From Candidatus Agathobaculum merdigallinarum (GTDB lineage Bacteria > Bacillota > Clostridia > Oscillospirales > Butyricicoccaceae): a DNA stretch of 31,253 nucleotides. A program made the position numbers and the translations under genes. This document shows positions 21,397 through 28,928 of the stretch, in pieces. The notes beneath the pieces are model-generated. The model made no database searches and had not been told where the DNA came from. It saw only the letters and a list, made by a program, of their open reading frames with translations. Numbering within the stretch: the first letter of the stretch is position 1; every line of letters begins with the position of its first letter. The DNA is taken from assembly GCA_019115425.1 (NCBI GenBank), contig DXDO01000028.1, positions 1 to 31,253 of the forward strand, in the 5' to 3' direction.

Positions 21397-21819
21397 ATGG
21401 GATGCTTTTACTGCGATGAGCACAGCGAAGCGCGCGAAGCGATCATGATGAAGGTCGGCGATATGAAGGCCGGCACGCTGTATCTGTTCAAGGATCAGGC
21501 GCACAAGGGCCGCTGCGTGCTTGCGCTGGGCAGCCACAAGAAAGAGCTGTTTGAGTGCGATGAGCAGGAGCGCAACGACTTTATGGCCGACGTAGCGGCG
21601 GCGACCAAGGCGATCAAAAAGCTGTGGGGCTGCACCAAGATGAACATCGGTTCGTTCGGCGACACCAACCCGCACCTGCATTTCCATCTTGTGCCCAAGT
21701 ACGAGGGCGGCTTTGAGTTCGGCGGCGGCTTTGTTATCACCAATCCGGAGCCGGTACATCTCAAAGACGAGGAGTATCAGGAAATGATCGCGGCGCTCAA
21801 GGGCGAGCTGGGCATCTAA
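21397..21819 (+). CDS. HIT-family protein
   Basis: This 140-residue histidine-triad protein has H93, H95 and H97 in NPHLHFHLVPK; the middle one is the usual catalytic nucleophile. Family members hydrolyse nucleoside phosphoramidates or dinucleoside polyphosphates. C3 and C6 near the N-terminus (GCFYC) could bind zinc with later histidines, as in other HIT proteins. ATG 21397 follows AAAGGAGAG. It is transcribed alone between its own promoter and terminator. The physiological substrate is unknown. Confidence 0.92.
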   Translation: MGCFYCDEHSEAREAIMMKVGDMKAGTLYLFKDQAHKGRCVLALGSHKKELFECDEQERNDFMADVAAATKAIKKLWGCTKMNIGSFGDTNPHLHFHLVPKYEGGFEFGGGFVITNPEPVHLKDEEYQEMIAALKGELGI

Positions 21820-21838
21820 GGAATTCCTATTATTCGTG

Positions 21839-21852
21839 CGCGCTGCGGCGCG
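21839..21852. repeat. dispersed GC palindrome, copy 5
   Basis: CGCGC-TGCG-GCGCG, followed by AGGGACTTTTTCGACAAGC and then the HIT terminator. The same order, GC palindrome then ACTTTTCGATAAGC-like linker then terminator, occurs after pyrE at 1245-1318. Confidence 0.5.
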
Positions 21853-21873
21853 AGGGACTTTTTCGACAAGCTG

Positions 21874-21901
21874 AGGGACCGCCGGTTCGGCGGTCCCTTT
21901 G
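21874..21901 (+). terminator. HIT gene terminator
   Basis: AGGGACCGCCG (21874-21884) pairs perfectly with CGGCGGTCCCT (21888-21898) over GTT, followed by TT. Confidence 0.8.
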
Positions 21902-21998
21902 CGCTGTATGGGTATCTATGGTCCACATGACCAATGGCAAAATACAACAAAGTTTGAAGAAACATCATTTCCCTCTTTCTATTTAAGCAGGAATGTAC

Positions 21999-22004
21999 TA
22001 TAAT
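21999..22004 (+). promoter_or_regulatory. murC -10 box
   Basis: TATAAT at 21999-22004 has no clear -35 partner. If used, the transcript starts near 22011, which excludes the in-frame ATG at 21993 and supports the start at 22113. The leader has a small CCGCG-AAGAA-CGCGG hairpin. Confidence 0.5.
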
Positions 22005-22112
22005 ATACCTTATCTGGTAAGAATAACAGAAAAGCCGCGAAGAACGCGGAAAGAGCTGCTCGGCAAGGCGGCGTCCTTGACCGAAGAATATTTTGGGAGG
22101 CCTGGGGGAAAT

Positions 22113-23483
22113 ATGGCCCTGTCTATCAAGCCCTATATTGAAAATAAGGAAAGAATCCATCTGATCGGAATCGGCGGCGTTTCAATGAATTCACTGGCCG
22201 AGCTGCTGCTCAGCCGCGGCGTGCCGGTTTCCGGCTCGGACCGCCTGAAAACCGATGTCACCGCGCGGCTGGAGTCGCTGGGCGCGAAGGTGACTTATGA
22301 GCATAAGGCGGAAAATGTCGAGGGTGCGTCGCTGATCGTGCGCACCGCCGCTGTGCATGACGATAATCCGGAGGTTGTTCGTGCGCACGAACTGGGTATC
22401 CCAGTGATGGAGCGCGCCGAGGCATGGGGCCACCTGATGCGTGACTACGATAACGTGGCTTGTCTGGCGGGCACGCACGGCAAGACCACCTCGACCTCGA
22501 TGATGACCCTGATGACCATGGAGGCGGGGCTGGACCCGACCGTTATGGTCGGCAGCAACCTGCCTGCGATCGGCGGCACGCTGCGCATCGGCGGAAAGGG
22601 CTGCTTTGTGGCCGAAAGCTGCGAATACTGCAACTCTTTCCTGCGCTTTGCGCCGACGGTTGCAGTCGTGCTCAACGTGGAGGAGGACCATCTGGACTTC
22701 TTCAAGGATCTCAATGATATCATCCACTCCTTCCGCTCGTTCGTCGAGCTGACGCCGATGAACGGCCTGGTGGTGGTCAACGGCGACGACCCGAATGCCA
22801 TGCGCACGGTGGACGGGCTGGACCGTCGCATCCGCACCTTTGGACTGAACGCGGGCGCGGATGTCCGTGCGGAGGATATCCGCGACGAAAACGGCTACTA
22901 CCGCTTTACCGTGCTGGTGGAGGGAAAACCGTATGCCAAGGTAGAGTTGTCCGTCCCGGGGCGGCATAATATGTACAACGCGCTGGCCTGCTGTGCGGCG
23001 GCCGAGTTCCTCGGCGTGCCGGGGGAGGATGCGGCAAAGGGATTGAACAAATTCACCGGCTCATCCCGCCGGTTCCAGTTGGTTGGCAAAATGGCGAACG
23101 GTGCGACTGTGGTGGACGACTACGCTCACCATCCCAGTGAAATGAAGGCTACGCTGACAACTGCCAGGGAAATGCGGTTTGACCGTATTCTGTGCGCCTT
23201 CCAGCCGCACACCTACACGCGCACCAAGGCGCTGTTCCCCGAGTTTGTCGAGGCGCTGAAATTGTGCGATCAGGCGGTTCTCGCGCCCATCTATGCGGCG
23301 CGTGAGCAGAACACGGTCGGTATCTACTCGGCCGATCTGGCAAAGGCGGTGCCGGGCGCGGTCGCGTTTGACAGCTTTGCGGAAATCGCAGACTATCTGC
23401 GCCGCGAGGCAGGGCCAAACGATCTGGTGCTCACCATGGGCGCCGGAAACATCAATGAAGTAGGACCGATGCTGGTAAAATAA
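22113..23483 (+). CDS. murC: UDP-N-acetylmuramate--L-alanine ligase
   Basis: MurC adds L-alanine to UDP-MurNAc, using ATP, as the first peptide step of cell-wall precursor synthesis. The 456-residue protein has the Rossmann motif HLIGIGGVSM (about 16-25), the ATP loop GTHGKTT (120-126), NVEEDHLDFF, VPGRHNMYNALA and DDYAHHPSE. ATG 22113 follows a GGGGGAAA site; the frame is open from 21993, but that part overlaps the promoter. The segment AESCEYCNSF replaces the acidic version known from E. coli MurC, a variant I believe is common in Clostridia. No other mur gene is near, which is usual for murC in this group. Confidence 0.95.
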   Translation: MALSIKPYIENKERIHLIGIGGVSMNSLAELLLSRGVPVSGSDRLKTDVTARLESLGAKVTYEHKAENVEGASLIVRTAAVHDDNPEVVRAHELGIPVMERAEAWGHLMRDYDNVACLAGTHGKTTSTSMMTLMTMEAGLDPTVMVGSNLPAIGGTLRIGGKGCFVAESCEYCNSFLRFAPTVAVVLNVEEDHLDFFKDLNDIIHSFRSFVELTPMNGLVVVNGDDPNAMRTVDGLDRRIRTFGLNAGADVRAEDIRDENGYYRFTVLVEGKPYAKVELSVPGRHNMYNALACCAAAEFLGVPGEDAAKGLNKFTGSSRRFQLVGKMANGATVVDDYAHHPSEMKATLTTAREMRFDRILCAFQPHTYTRTKALFPEFVEALKLCDQAVLAPIYAAREQNTVGIYSADLAKAVPGAVAFDSFAEIADYLRREAGPNDLVLTMGAGNINEVGPMLVK

Positions 23484-23490
23484 AGGAGCG

Positions 23491-23530
23491 CTGCGGCAAT
23501 CAGGGCGCATCTGCAAAAACGCCGCAGATG
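23491..23530 (+). other. mutually exclusive hairpins after murC
   Basis: CTGCGGC (23491-23497) can pair with GCCGCAG (23521-23527), while CATCTGC (23508-23514) can pair with GCAGATG (23524-23530). Both use GCAG at 23524-23527, so only one can form at a time. A terminator lies 19 bases further on. Confidence 0.4.
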
Positions 23531-23548
23531 ATGTCGGAAATTTTCATG

Positions 23549-23588
23549 GAGGCTGTTCGGAAACGCGTTTTCTGAACAGCCTCTTTTA
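23549..23588 (+). terminator. murC terminator
   Basis: GAGGCTGTTC (23549-23558) pairs with GAACAGCCTC (23574-23583); the stem extends inward through GGAAA/TTTTCT, and TTTTATTTTT follows. Confidence 0.9.
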
Positions 23589-23709
23589 TTTTTGCGCCGG
23601 CGGATTTCCCTGTTGTTCAATATGCTGCGGCTGTGGGAGCATCGTGACAACATTGGGGAAAACCGGCTGCTTGTTTTTGGGGGCATTATAAAAAAACTCT
23701 CAAATCCGC

Positions 23710-23738
23710 TTGACAAAAATGATAAACTGGTGCATACT
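23710..23738 (+). promoter_or_regulatory. promoter of the cytidylate-kinase-like gene
   Basis: Perfect -35 TTGACA (23710-23715), 17-base spacer, -10 CATACT (23733-23738). Confidence 0.75.
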
Positions 23739-23802
23739 TAACATACAAAGAATTATGCAAAATGTCTAATTGCATGGTTCGAATTGGTAAGGAGGGTGCG
23801 TT

Positions 23803-24414
23803 ATGAATAACAACTTGATTATCACCATTAGCCGTCAATATGGTACGGGTGGCCGCGAGATCGGTCAAAAACTTGCGCTCCGCCTTGGCATTCCGTTTTA
23901 TGACCGCGAACTGATCACGCGCGCGGCCAAGAAAACCGGTTTTGATGAAAAGCTGTTTGAGCAGCTCGATAAGCGGGCCACCAACAGCTTTCTGTATTCG
24001 CTTACCATGTTCGGCTCGGTCGGTCTCAATGGCATGAGCCTGACTGACCAACTCTATCTGGCGCAATCCAATATTGTGCGCGAGATGGCGGAGGATTCCT
24101 CCTGCGTTATTGTCGGCCGCTGCGCGGATCATGTTCTGCGCGACTTCCCGAACAAGTTCGACTTCTTTATCCACGGTTCGATCGAGGACAGGGTAAAACG
24201 CATCCAGACCTGCGGCGACTACGAGATCGAGGGCAAGACGCCCGAGTCCGCACTCGAGAAGATGGATAAGCAGCGTTCTACTTATTACAACTACTACACC
24301 GGCAAGGTATGGGGCAAGTGCGACCACTATGATCTGTGCATCAACGCCGGCCGTTTGGGTGTGGAGTATTCGACGGATATTATTTTGGAATATGTCGAAC
24401 GCCTGAAAAAATAA
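23803..24414 (+). CDS. cytidylate kinase-like protein
   Basis: This 203-residue P-loop protein belongs to the cytidylate-kinase-like group (the PF13189 type). The start ITISRQYGTGGREIGQKLA resembles the Cmk phosphate loop, with GTGGREIG at residues 14-21. VIVGRCADHVL and an Arg-rich lid (SIEDRVKRIQ ... DKQRSTYYNYYTG) follow. It differs from true Cmk in length and in the nucleotide-binding region, so its substrate is uncertain; the group is common in gut Firmicutes as a stand-alone gene. AAGGAGGG precedes the ATG. It has its own promoter and terminator. Confidence 0.88.
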   Translation: MNNNLIITISRQYGTGGREIGQKLALRLGIPFYDRELITRAAKKTGFDEKLFEQLDKRATNSFLYSLTMFGSVGLNGMSLTDQLYLAQSNIVREMAEDSSCVIVGRCADHVLRDFPNKFDFFIHGSIEDRVKRIQTCGDYEIEGKTPESALEKMDKQRSTYYNYYTGKVWGKCDHYDLCINAGRLGVEYSTDIILEYVERLKK

Positions 24415-24448
24415 ATCTGGCTCAGGCTAGGGAAAAGAGAGAGGAGAG

Positions 24449-24485
24449 ACGCCGCGTCATTTTTTGACGCGGCGTTTCGCTTTTT
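24449..24485 (+). terminator. terminator of the cytidylate-kinase-like gene
   Basis: ACGCCGCGTCA (24449-24459) pairs perfectly with TGACGCGGCGT (24465-24475) over five T; a T-rich tail follows. Confidence 0.88.
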
Positions 24486-24540
24486 AAAGGAACCTGAGGG
24501 TAAATTTTGGCGTCTAATCAAATAAAAGGAGCGATGCGCG

Positions 24541-25182
24541 ATGAAAAGACTATGGATCGTTCTGGCAGTATTTGTTGCAGCAGTCTTGGCTGGATTTGGA
24601 CTGAGAAGCTGTCCGGCTGTGGTATCGTCGGACGATATGTGCGCCAAGCCGGTCATCTACCTCTATCCGGAGGAGCGGACTGAGGTCAGTGTCAAGCTGG
24701 ATTACGATGGAGAACTGACCACGACATGGCCCGCGTATGAGGACGGCTGGAACGTGACCGCCTGCCCGGACGGCACGATTTTTGACCAGAAGGGCAACGA
24801 ATACTCCTACCTCTTCTGGGAGGGCGTGTCGGACACGGAATATGATTTCTCCAAGGGGTTCTGTGTAGCGGGCGAGGACACGGCGGAGTTTCTGCGGGAG
24901 ACGCTGGCGGAGATCGGCCTGACGCCCGAGGAATACAATGAGTTCATCGTTTATTGGCTGCCGCGTATGCAGGAAAATCCATATAACCTGATCGCTTTTC
25001 AGTCGGAGCGGTATACACAGGCGGCGGAGCTTACGATCACGCCGAAGCCGGACAGCGTGCTGCGCGTGTTCATGGCATGGAAGCCGCTTGCGCAGCCGCA
25101 GGAGATCGCGCCGCAGACATTTACGCCTTTCCAGCGGAAAGGCTTCACTGTGGTCGAGTGGGGCGGCACCGAGGTATCCTGA
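24541..25182 (+). CDS. exported or membrane-anchored unknown protein with a KPVIYLYP motif
   Basis: This 213-residue protein starts with a Lys-Arg pair and a hydrophobic segment (residues 5-22) that acts as signal peptide or anchor, ending in GLRSC. The Cys lacks a good lipobox, so lipid attachment is doubtful. The mature part has CAKPVIYLYPEERTEVSVKLDYDGELTTTWP in pieces that I recall from a widespread unannotated extracellular family; DGWNVTACPDG and EYSYLFWEG also belong to it. It looks beta-rich, with four cysteines in all (26, 34, 76, 109). AAGGAG lies 9 bases before ATG 24541. No clear promoter is visible after the preceding terminator. Function unknown; it is a single-gene unit. Confidence 0.8.
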   Translation: MKRLWIVLAVFVAAVLAGFGLRSCPAVVSSDDMCAKPVIYLYPEERTEVSVKLDYDGELTTTWPAYEDGWNVTACPDGTIFDQKGNEYSYLFWEGVSDTEYDFSKGFCVAGEDTAEFLRETLAEIGLTPEEYNEFIVYWLPRMQENPYNLIAFQSERYTQAAELTITPKPDSVLRVFMAWKPLAQPQEIAPQTFTPFQRKGFTVVEWGGTEVS

Positions 25183-25190
25183 GCGGACGG

Positions 25191-25228
25191 AAAAGCCGGT
25201 ATGTTTTTGGGATACCGGCTTTTTCTTT
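25191..25228. terminator. terminator after the exported protein gene
   Basis: AAAAGCCGGTAT (25191-25202) pairs perfectly with ATACCGGCTTTT (25212-25223), with further T after it. Confidence 0.9.
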
Positions 25229-25511
25229 GTGGGTTCGGCGCTTGCGGATGGTGCAAGATCGAGAGGGGCGCAAAGTGTGCGGCGCGGGACGGAGAAAACA
25301 GAAACGGCAGGGCGGCCGTCGCTCGGGTTCTGGCGGACAGGCAATGAAATAAAGGGGATTCGATGGTTGGCGCTTGCCTCGTGAAGTTGCCGTGAAAAGC
25401 AGTGATACGTTTGCTTTGCACTTTTTAAAAATACGGTTCGGCGATTTTTTCACGGTAAGCATTTGAAGTCGTAAAGTTTGTTGAAAATTTAACATATTTC
25501 GGGCATTTATC

Positions 25512-25565
25512 CGGCATAGACGGACGAAAATGTACAATGTCCGCTTGAAGTGGACAAATATGCCG
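25512..25565. promoter_or_regulatory. nested inverted repeats, probable regulator site(s)
   Basis: Outer arms CGGCATA (25512-25518) and TATGCCG (25559-25565) enclose CGGAC/GTCCG (25521-25525, 25539-25543) and the dyad TGTCCGCTTGAAGTGGACA (25538-25556), which matches its reverse complement at 16 of 18 paired positions. The inner pairings share GTCC and exclude each other. The site is about 80 bases upstream of the promoter. Confidence 0.55.
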
Positions 25566-25641
25566 TGCATTTTAGTTAAAATGACCAAATCAAAAATGCA
25601 AAAAAACAGATAAAAAGTGCAAATTATTTAAAAGACATTTC

Positions 25642-25650
25642 TGGTAGAAT
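25642..25650 (+). promoter_or_regulatory. extended -10 promoter of the amino-sugar PTS operon
   Basis: TGG-TAGAAT fits an extended -10 element; the -35 region is poor. CTGGT and ACCAG (25641-25645 and 25652-25656) form a short dyad over it. The leader would be about 112 bases. Confidence 0.55.
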
Positions 25651-25769
25651 AACCAGTGTAGTTTAGAGGAATCTGTTCCATTATTCCCAGATGGACAGTT
25701 CCGCTTTGTGAAAAGAAAGGGGAATCAGTTAAACCGACCAATGCAAATACTGGAGAAAGGGGAAAAACA

Positions 25770-26246
25770 ATGCCAGATATTAGACTTACGAGAATCGACA
25801 ACCGTCTGATCCATGGTCAGGTCGCAACCCAGTGGTGCGGCGTTGTCGGGGCAAACCTGCTGCTCGTTGCAAACGATGCTGTATCGACCGACGAGTTCCG
25901 TCAGGGCCTGATGAACATGGCTGCGCCTGCCTATGCGCAGACGCGCTTCTTCTCGATCGAGAAGACCATCAAAATCATTGGCAAGGCCTCGCCGAACCAG
26001 CACATTGCGATTATCTGCGAAACACCGCAGGATGTCCTGAAACTGGTGCAGGGCGGAGTGCCGATCAAAAAGGTGAACATTGGCAATATGCACATGGCGG
26101 ATGGGAAACGCCAGGTTGCAACCTCCGTCGCCGTAAACGACGATGACGTGGCTTGCTTCAAAAAGCTGCAGCAGTTGGGTGTAGAACTCGAAATCAAGCG
26201 TGTTCCGGATACGCCGGCGGAAAATATCGACAAGTTGTTCAAGTGA
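25770..26246 (+). CDS. agaV: mannose/GalNAc-family PTS enzyme IIB
   Basis: This 158-residue cytoplasmic phosphocarrier takes phosphate from EIIA and gives it to the sugar during import. The phospho-histidine is H15 in RIDNRLIHGQVATQW, the hallmark of the mannose-sorbose class. VNIGNMH and the C-terminal IKRVPDTPAENI are also typical. AAAGGGG precedes the ATG. It is the first gene of a IIB-IIC-IID-unknown-IIA-agaS operon; agaS at the end points to galactosamine or N-acetylgalactosamine as substrate, though mannose-class IIB sequences alone do not settle this. Confidence 0.9.
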   Translation: MPDIRLTRIDNRLIHGQVATQWCGVVGANLLLVANDAVSTDEFRQGLMNMAAPAYAQTRFFSIEKTIKIIGKASPNQHIAIICETPQDVLKLVQGGVPIKKVNIGNMHMADGKRQVATSVAVNDDDVACFKKLQQLGVELEIKRVPDTPAENIDKLFK

Positions 26247-26280
26247 TATTAACCTGAAAGCATCTGGAAAGGAGTAAACA

Positions 26281-27105
26281 ATGGAAATTACCATTATCCA
26301 GGCGATATTGGTCTTCGTTGTTGCCTTCATCATGGGCATCGACCAGTTCAGCTTCCTGGAATCCCTGTACCAGCCGATCGTTACCTGCCCGATCATTGGC
26401 GCCATCCTCGGCAACTTTGAACTGGGCGTCATCGTCGGCGGTTCTTATCAGCTGATCCAGATCGGCAGCATGCCGATCGGCGGTGCTCAGCCGCCTAACG
26501 CGATCCTCGGCGGCATCATGGCTACCGTGTTCGCGGTTTCTCTCGGTATGGAAGCTACGCCGGAAGGCGTTGGCGCAGCGCTCGGTCTCGCAATTCCGTT
26601 CGCGGTATTCGGCCAGTACGCTGTTACCCTTACCTTCACTCTGTTCTCCGGCATGATGGCCAAGGCTGACAAGTGTGCGGAGAATGCGGACGTCAAGGGC
26701 ATCCGCAACATCAACTTCCTCGAAATGGCGTTCATCGGCGCGCTGTTCGGCATCCTGGCGGTTGCCGGTCTGTACGGCGGTTCGGCGCTCGGTTCCACCC
26801 TGCAGAACTTCTCGTTCCAGTTCTCTTGGGTCATGGCTGGTCTGGACGCTGCTGGCGGCGCAATGAAGTTCGTCGGCTTTGCTATCCTGATGAAGGTTAT
26901 GATGTCCAACGAGATGTGGGGCTTCCTGCTGGCTGGTTTCGCAATGGCACTGCTGTGTGCAGCTAATGCAACGACCGCTGGTGCGACCCTGATCCTGTGC
27001 GCATTCGTTGGCGCTGCGATCGCGATCTATGACTTCTCGATCAACACCAAGATCAAGGCAAACGCTGGCGCAGGCAATATGGGAGGTGACTCGGATGGCA
27101 TATAA
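26281..27105 (+). CDS. agaW: mannose/GalNAc-family PTS enzyme IIC
   Basis: This 274-residue membrane protein is one of the two translocating subunits of a mannose-class PTS. It is hydrophobic throughout, with the typical SFLESLYQPIVTCPIIGAILG and GGSYQLIQIGSMPIGGAQPPNAILGG segments split here as seen in ManY/AgaW proteins. AAAGGAG precedes the ATG, 34 bases after the IIB stop. It overlaps the IID gene by 11 bases, so the two membrane partners are made together. Confidence 0.92.
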   Translation: MEITIIQAILVFVVAFIMGIDQFSFLESLYQPIVTCPIIGAILGNFELGVIVGGSYQLIQIGSMPIGGAQPPNAILGGIMATVFAVSLGMEATPEGVGAALGLAIPFAVFGQYAVTLTFTLFSGMMAKADKCAENADVKGIRNINFLEMAFIGALFGILAVAGLYGGSALGSTLQNFSFQFSWVMAGLDAAGGAMKFVGFAILMKVMMSNEMWGFLLAGFAMALLCAANATTAGATLILCAFVGAAIAIYDFSINTKIKANAGAGNMGGDSDGI

Positions 27106-28096
27106 TATTCCCGAGAAATATCAGGATCTGACCCCTGCTCCGCAGCTGGACAAAAAGACCCTGAATAAGATGGTTTGGCTGTCCTGCTTCCTGCAGGCGT
27201 CCTTCAACTACGAGAGAATGCAGGCTTGCGGCTGGCTGTGGGGCATGCTTCCCGGCCTTCAGAAGATCCATACCAATAAGGAAGACCTCAAGGCTTCCAT
27301 GGCACATAACCTGGACTTCCTGAATACGCACCCGTTCCTCGTAACGTTTGTAATGGGTATCGTTCTCTCGCTCGAGCAGAACAAGGCTGATACCCAGACG
27401 ATCCGTTCTGTACGTATTTCTGCTGCCGGCCCGCTGGGCGGCATCGGCGACGCGCTGTTCTGGCTGACTCTGGTTCCGATCACTGCCGGCCTGACTGCAA
27501 ACATGGCATTGACAGGCAGCATTGCTGGTGCAATCCTGTTCCTGCTTATCTTCAACGCGGTGCAGTTTGTCGTTCGTTTCGGCCTGATGTACTGGTCTTA
27601 CGGCCTTGGCACCAAGGCGGTTACGATGCTGACCTCGAGCGCGAAGGAGTTTACCCGTGCGGCGAGCATCCTCGGCGTATTCGTAGTCGGCGGTCTGATT
27701 GCAAACTACGGCGGCACCACCGTTCGTATGATCATCGGCGACACCCAGATCAACATTCAGAGCCTGCTTGACGGCGTTCTGCCCAAGCTGATCCCGCTGC
27801 TGATTACTCTGGGTCTGTACGTTCTGATCAAGAAGGGCTGGACGCCTGTTAAGTGCATCCTGCTCATCCTGGTCTGCGGTATTGTCGGCTGTGCGTTCGG
27901 CATCTGGACCGGCAACTCCCAGGCGATGGATGCCGACGGCAACACCATCCCCGGCGGCTACACTCCGCTCGTAGAGTGGTATGAATATCCCGCACCCGCT
28001 CCGGCTGAAAAGACCGGTCAGCAGGCTTGGGATGCCCTGACCTCGGTTGTTACCGAGCTGCAGGAGTCGGGCGTTACCGTAACCATGCCTGAATAA
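27095..28096 (+). CDS. mannose/GalNAc-family PTS enzyme IID, with C-terminal extension
   Basis: This is the second membrane subunit that pairs with IIC. The 333-residue protein has the family features NYERMQACGWLWGMLP (38-53), FLNTHPFLVTFVMGI and PLGGIGDALFW (113-123). I start at ATG 27095 behind GGGAGGTGA, inside the end of the IIC gene. Residues after about 272 form an extra 60-residue tail (DGNTIPGGYTPLVEWYEYPAPAP, in part, then a Gln/Glu-rich end) that follows the last membrane helix; many IID proteins end soon after that helix. The tail's role is unknown. Two hairpins follow the gene. Confidence 0.9.
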   Translation: MAYNIPEKYQDLTPAPQLDKKTLNKMVWLSCFLQASFNYERMQACGWLWGMLPGLQKIHTNKEDLKASMAHNLDFLNTHPFLVTFVMGIVLSLEQNKADTQTIRSVRISAAGPLGGIGDALFWLTLVPITAGLTANMALTGSIAGAILFLLIFNAVQFVVRFGLMYWSYGLGTKAVTMLTSSAKEFTRAASILGVFVVGGLIANYGGTTVRMIIGDTQINIQSLLDGVLPKLIPLLITLGLYVLIKKGWTPVKCILLILVCGIVGCAFGIWTGNSQAMDADGNTIPGGYTPLVEWYEYPAPAPAEKTGQQAWDALTSVVTELQESGVTVTMPE

Positions 28097-28107
28097 AATC
28101 GAACAAC

Positions 28108-28130
28108 TTAGCACGGACAGGTCCTGCTAA
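28108..28130 (+). other. hairpin 1 between IID and the next gene
   Basis: TTAGCA-C-GGAC (28108-28118) pairs with GTCC-TGCTAA (28121-28130) with one bulged C. No T tract follows. Confidence 0.5.
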
Positions 28131-28138
28131 GGAAAGAA

Positions 28139-28175
28139 ATAGGGGGAGATGGCGCTTGGATCATTCTCCCCCTAT
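28139..28175 (+). other. hairpin 2 between IID and the next gene
   Basis: ATAGGGGGAGA (28139-28149) pairs perfectly with TCTCCCCCTAT (28165-28175) over a 15-base loop. Without a T tract it is more likely an mRNA stabiliser or processing site that sets subunit ratios within the operon. Confidence 0.6.
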
Positions 28176-28205
28176 TGATTGAAATGAAAGAAATCAGGTG
28201 TTCAT

Positions 28206-28883
28206 GTGAGTGTTATAACAGCGACCATTATATTCCTTCTGTTTGCGTGCTATATCGGCGTACAGATGGTCAAGAATTTCCAGCTGCGGCAGTTGAATAC
28301 CTGCCTGAAAAGCAGGGATTATACTTCGGTGGAAAAACTGGCGGATATGCCGGTGTCCCGCAGGCTGCTGGGGCAGTACACATGCGACTTATATAAGCTG
28401 CGTGCGCTGTATCTGGATAAGGATGTTACCCAGTTTGACCAAATGCTGGAGCATATGGCGGCGGCCGAATATAAAAATCCTGCGGATAAAAAGAGCTTTT
28501 TGGAGCAGTACTACCACACTTTTCTGCTCAAGGAAAATAAGAAGTATGCAGATTGGCTGTTGGATGAGATCCGCAAAACAGGGGACGAGCTGTTTATACG
28601 CTACAATGAACAGGCCTATGAAGTGATGATCAATAAGCGGAGCGATCTGATCCAGACCATGGACGCACAGATCGATTCCAAAAAATATTATGGATTTCCG
28701 TTGGGCGTGATTTTGTTTATGATTGCAAAGCAATACGAGTATATTCATGATACAAAACACGCAATAATATCTTATAAGAATGCAAAGGTTTGTTTCCCGC
28801 CGAAAGCGCTGTATGTACCCGCTATACAGGAGAGCCTTGGCCGTCTGGAGCAGATGGATGGGGCGCAGGGAGACACGCCTTAA
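28206..28883 (+). CDS. membrane-anchored helical protein of unknown function in the PTS operon
   Basis: I do not recognise a named family. The 225-residue protein has one N-terminal membrane helix (residues 3-22) and then only helical, charged sequence that resembles TPR-type repeats: LNTCLKSRDYTSVEKLADMP, FDQMLEHMAAAEY, and a late IAKQYEYIHDTKHAIISYKNAKVCFP that looks like a true TPR unit. I use GTG 28206, with AGGTG 5 bases upstream; an ATG two bases earlier is out of frame. It sits between the membrane and IIA subunits of one PTS operon, so a role in assembling or holding the permease at the membrane is possible. That is context inference only. Confidence 0.75.
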   Translation: MSVITATIIFLLFACYIGVQMVKNFQLRQLNTCLKSRDYTSVEKLADMPVSRRLLGQYTCDLYKLRALYLDKDVTQFDQMLEHMAAAEYKNPADKKSFLEQYYHTFLLKENKKYADWLLDEIRKTGDELFIRYNEQAYEVMINKRSDLIQTMDAQIDSKKYYGFPLGVILFMIAKQYEYIHDTKHAIISYKNAKVCFPPKALYVPAIQESLGRLEQMDGAQGDTP

Positions 28884-28928
28884 GGGATCGTCCCTTTCGA
28901 TTACTATATTGAGATAGGAGAAAAACAA

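Larger units (their letters stand above)
25229..25769 (+). other. long non-coding stretch upstream of the amino-sugar PTS operon
   Basis: No convincing gene is seen in these 541 bases. The first part (to about 25380) is GC-rich with no features I can name. The second part is AT-rich, much richer than any other stretch here, and holds a nested inverted repeat (25512-25565), a 19-base dyad (25538-25556), an extended -10 promoter (25642-25650) and a leader hairpin (CTGT-CCAT with ATGG-ACAG, 25673-25698). It is best read as the control region of the following operon. Confidence 0.7.

Noticed and set aside
22011..22112. A riboswitch in the murC leader
   Set aside because: Only one 5-pair hairpin is visible, and there is no terminator or sequestered ribosome site.
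25366..25395. A sigma-54 promoter before the amino-sugar PTS genes, suggested by TTGGCGCTTGCC
   Set aside because: The GG and GC elements are not the required distance apart: GT stands where GC is needed. No LevR-type activator gene is visible.
25145..25588. A 147-codon minus-strand frame in the region before the amino-sugar operon
   Set aside because: It crosses a terminator and the end of the upstream gene, has a basic, Pro/Arg-rich sequence without domain features, and changes composition midway.
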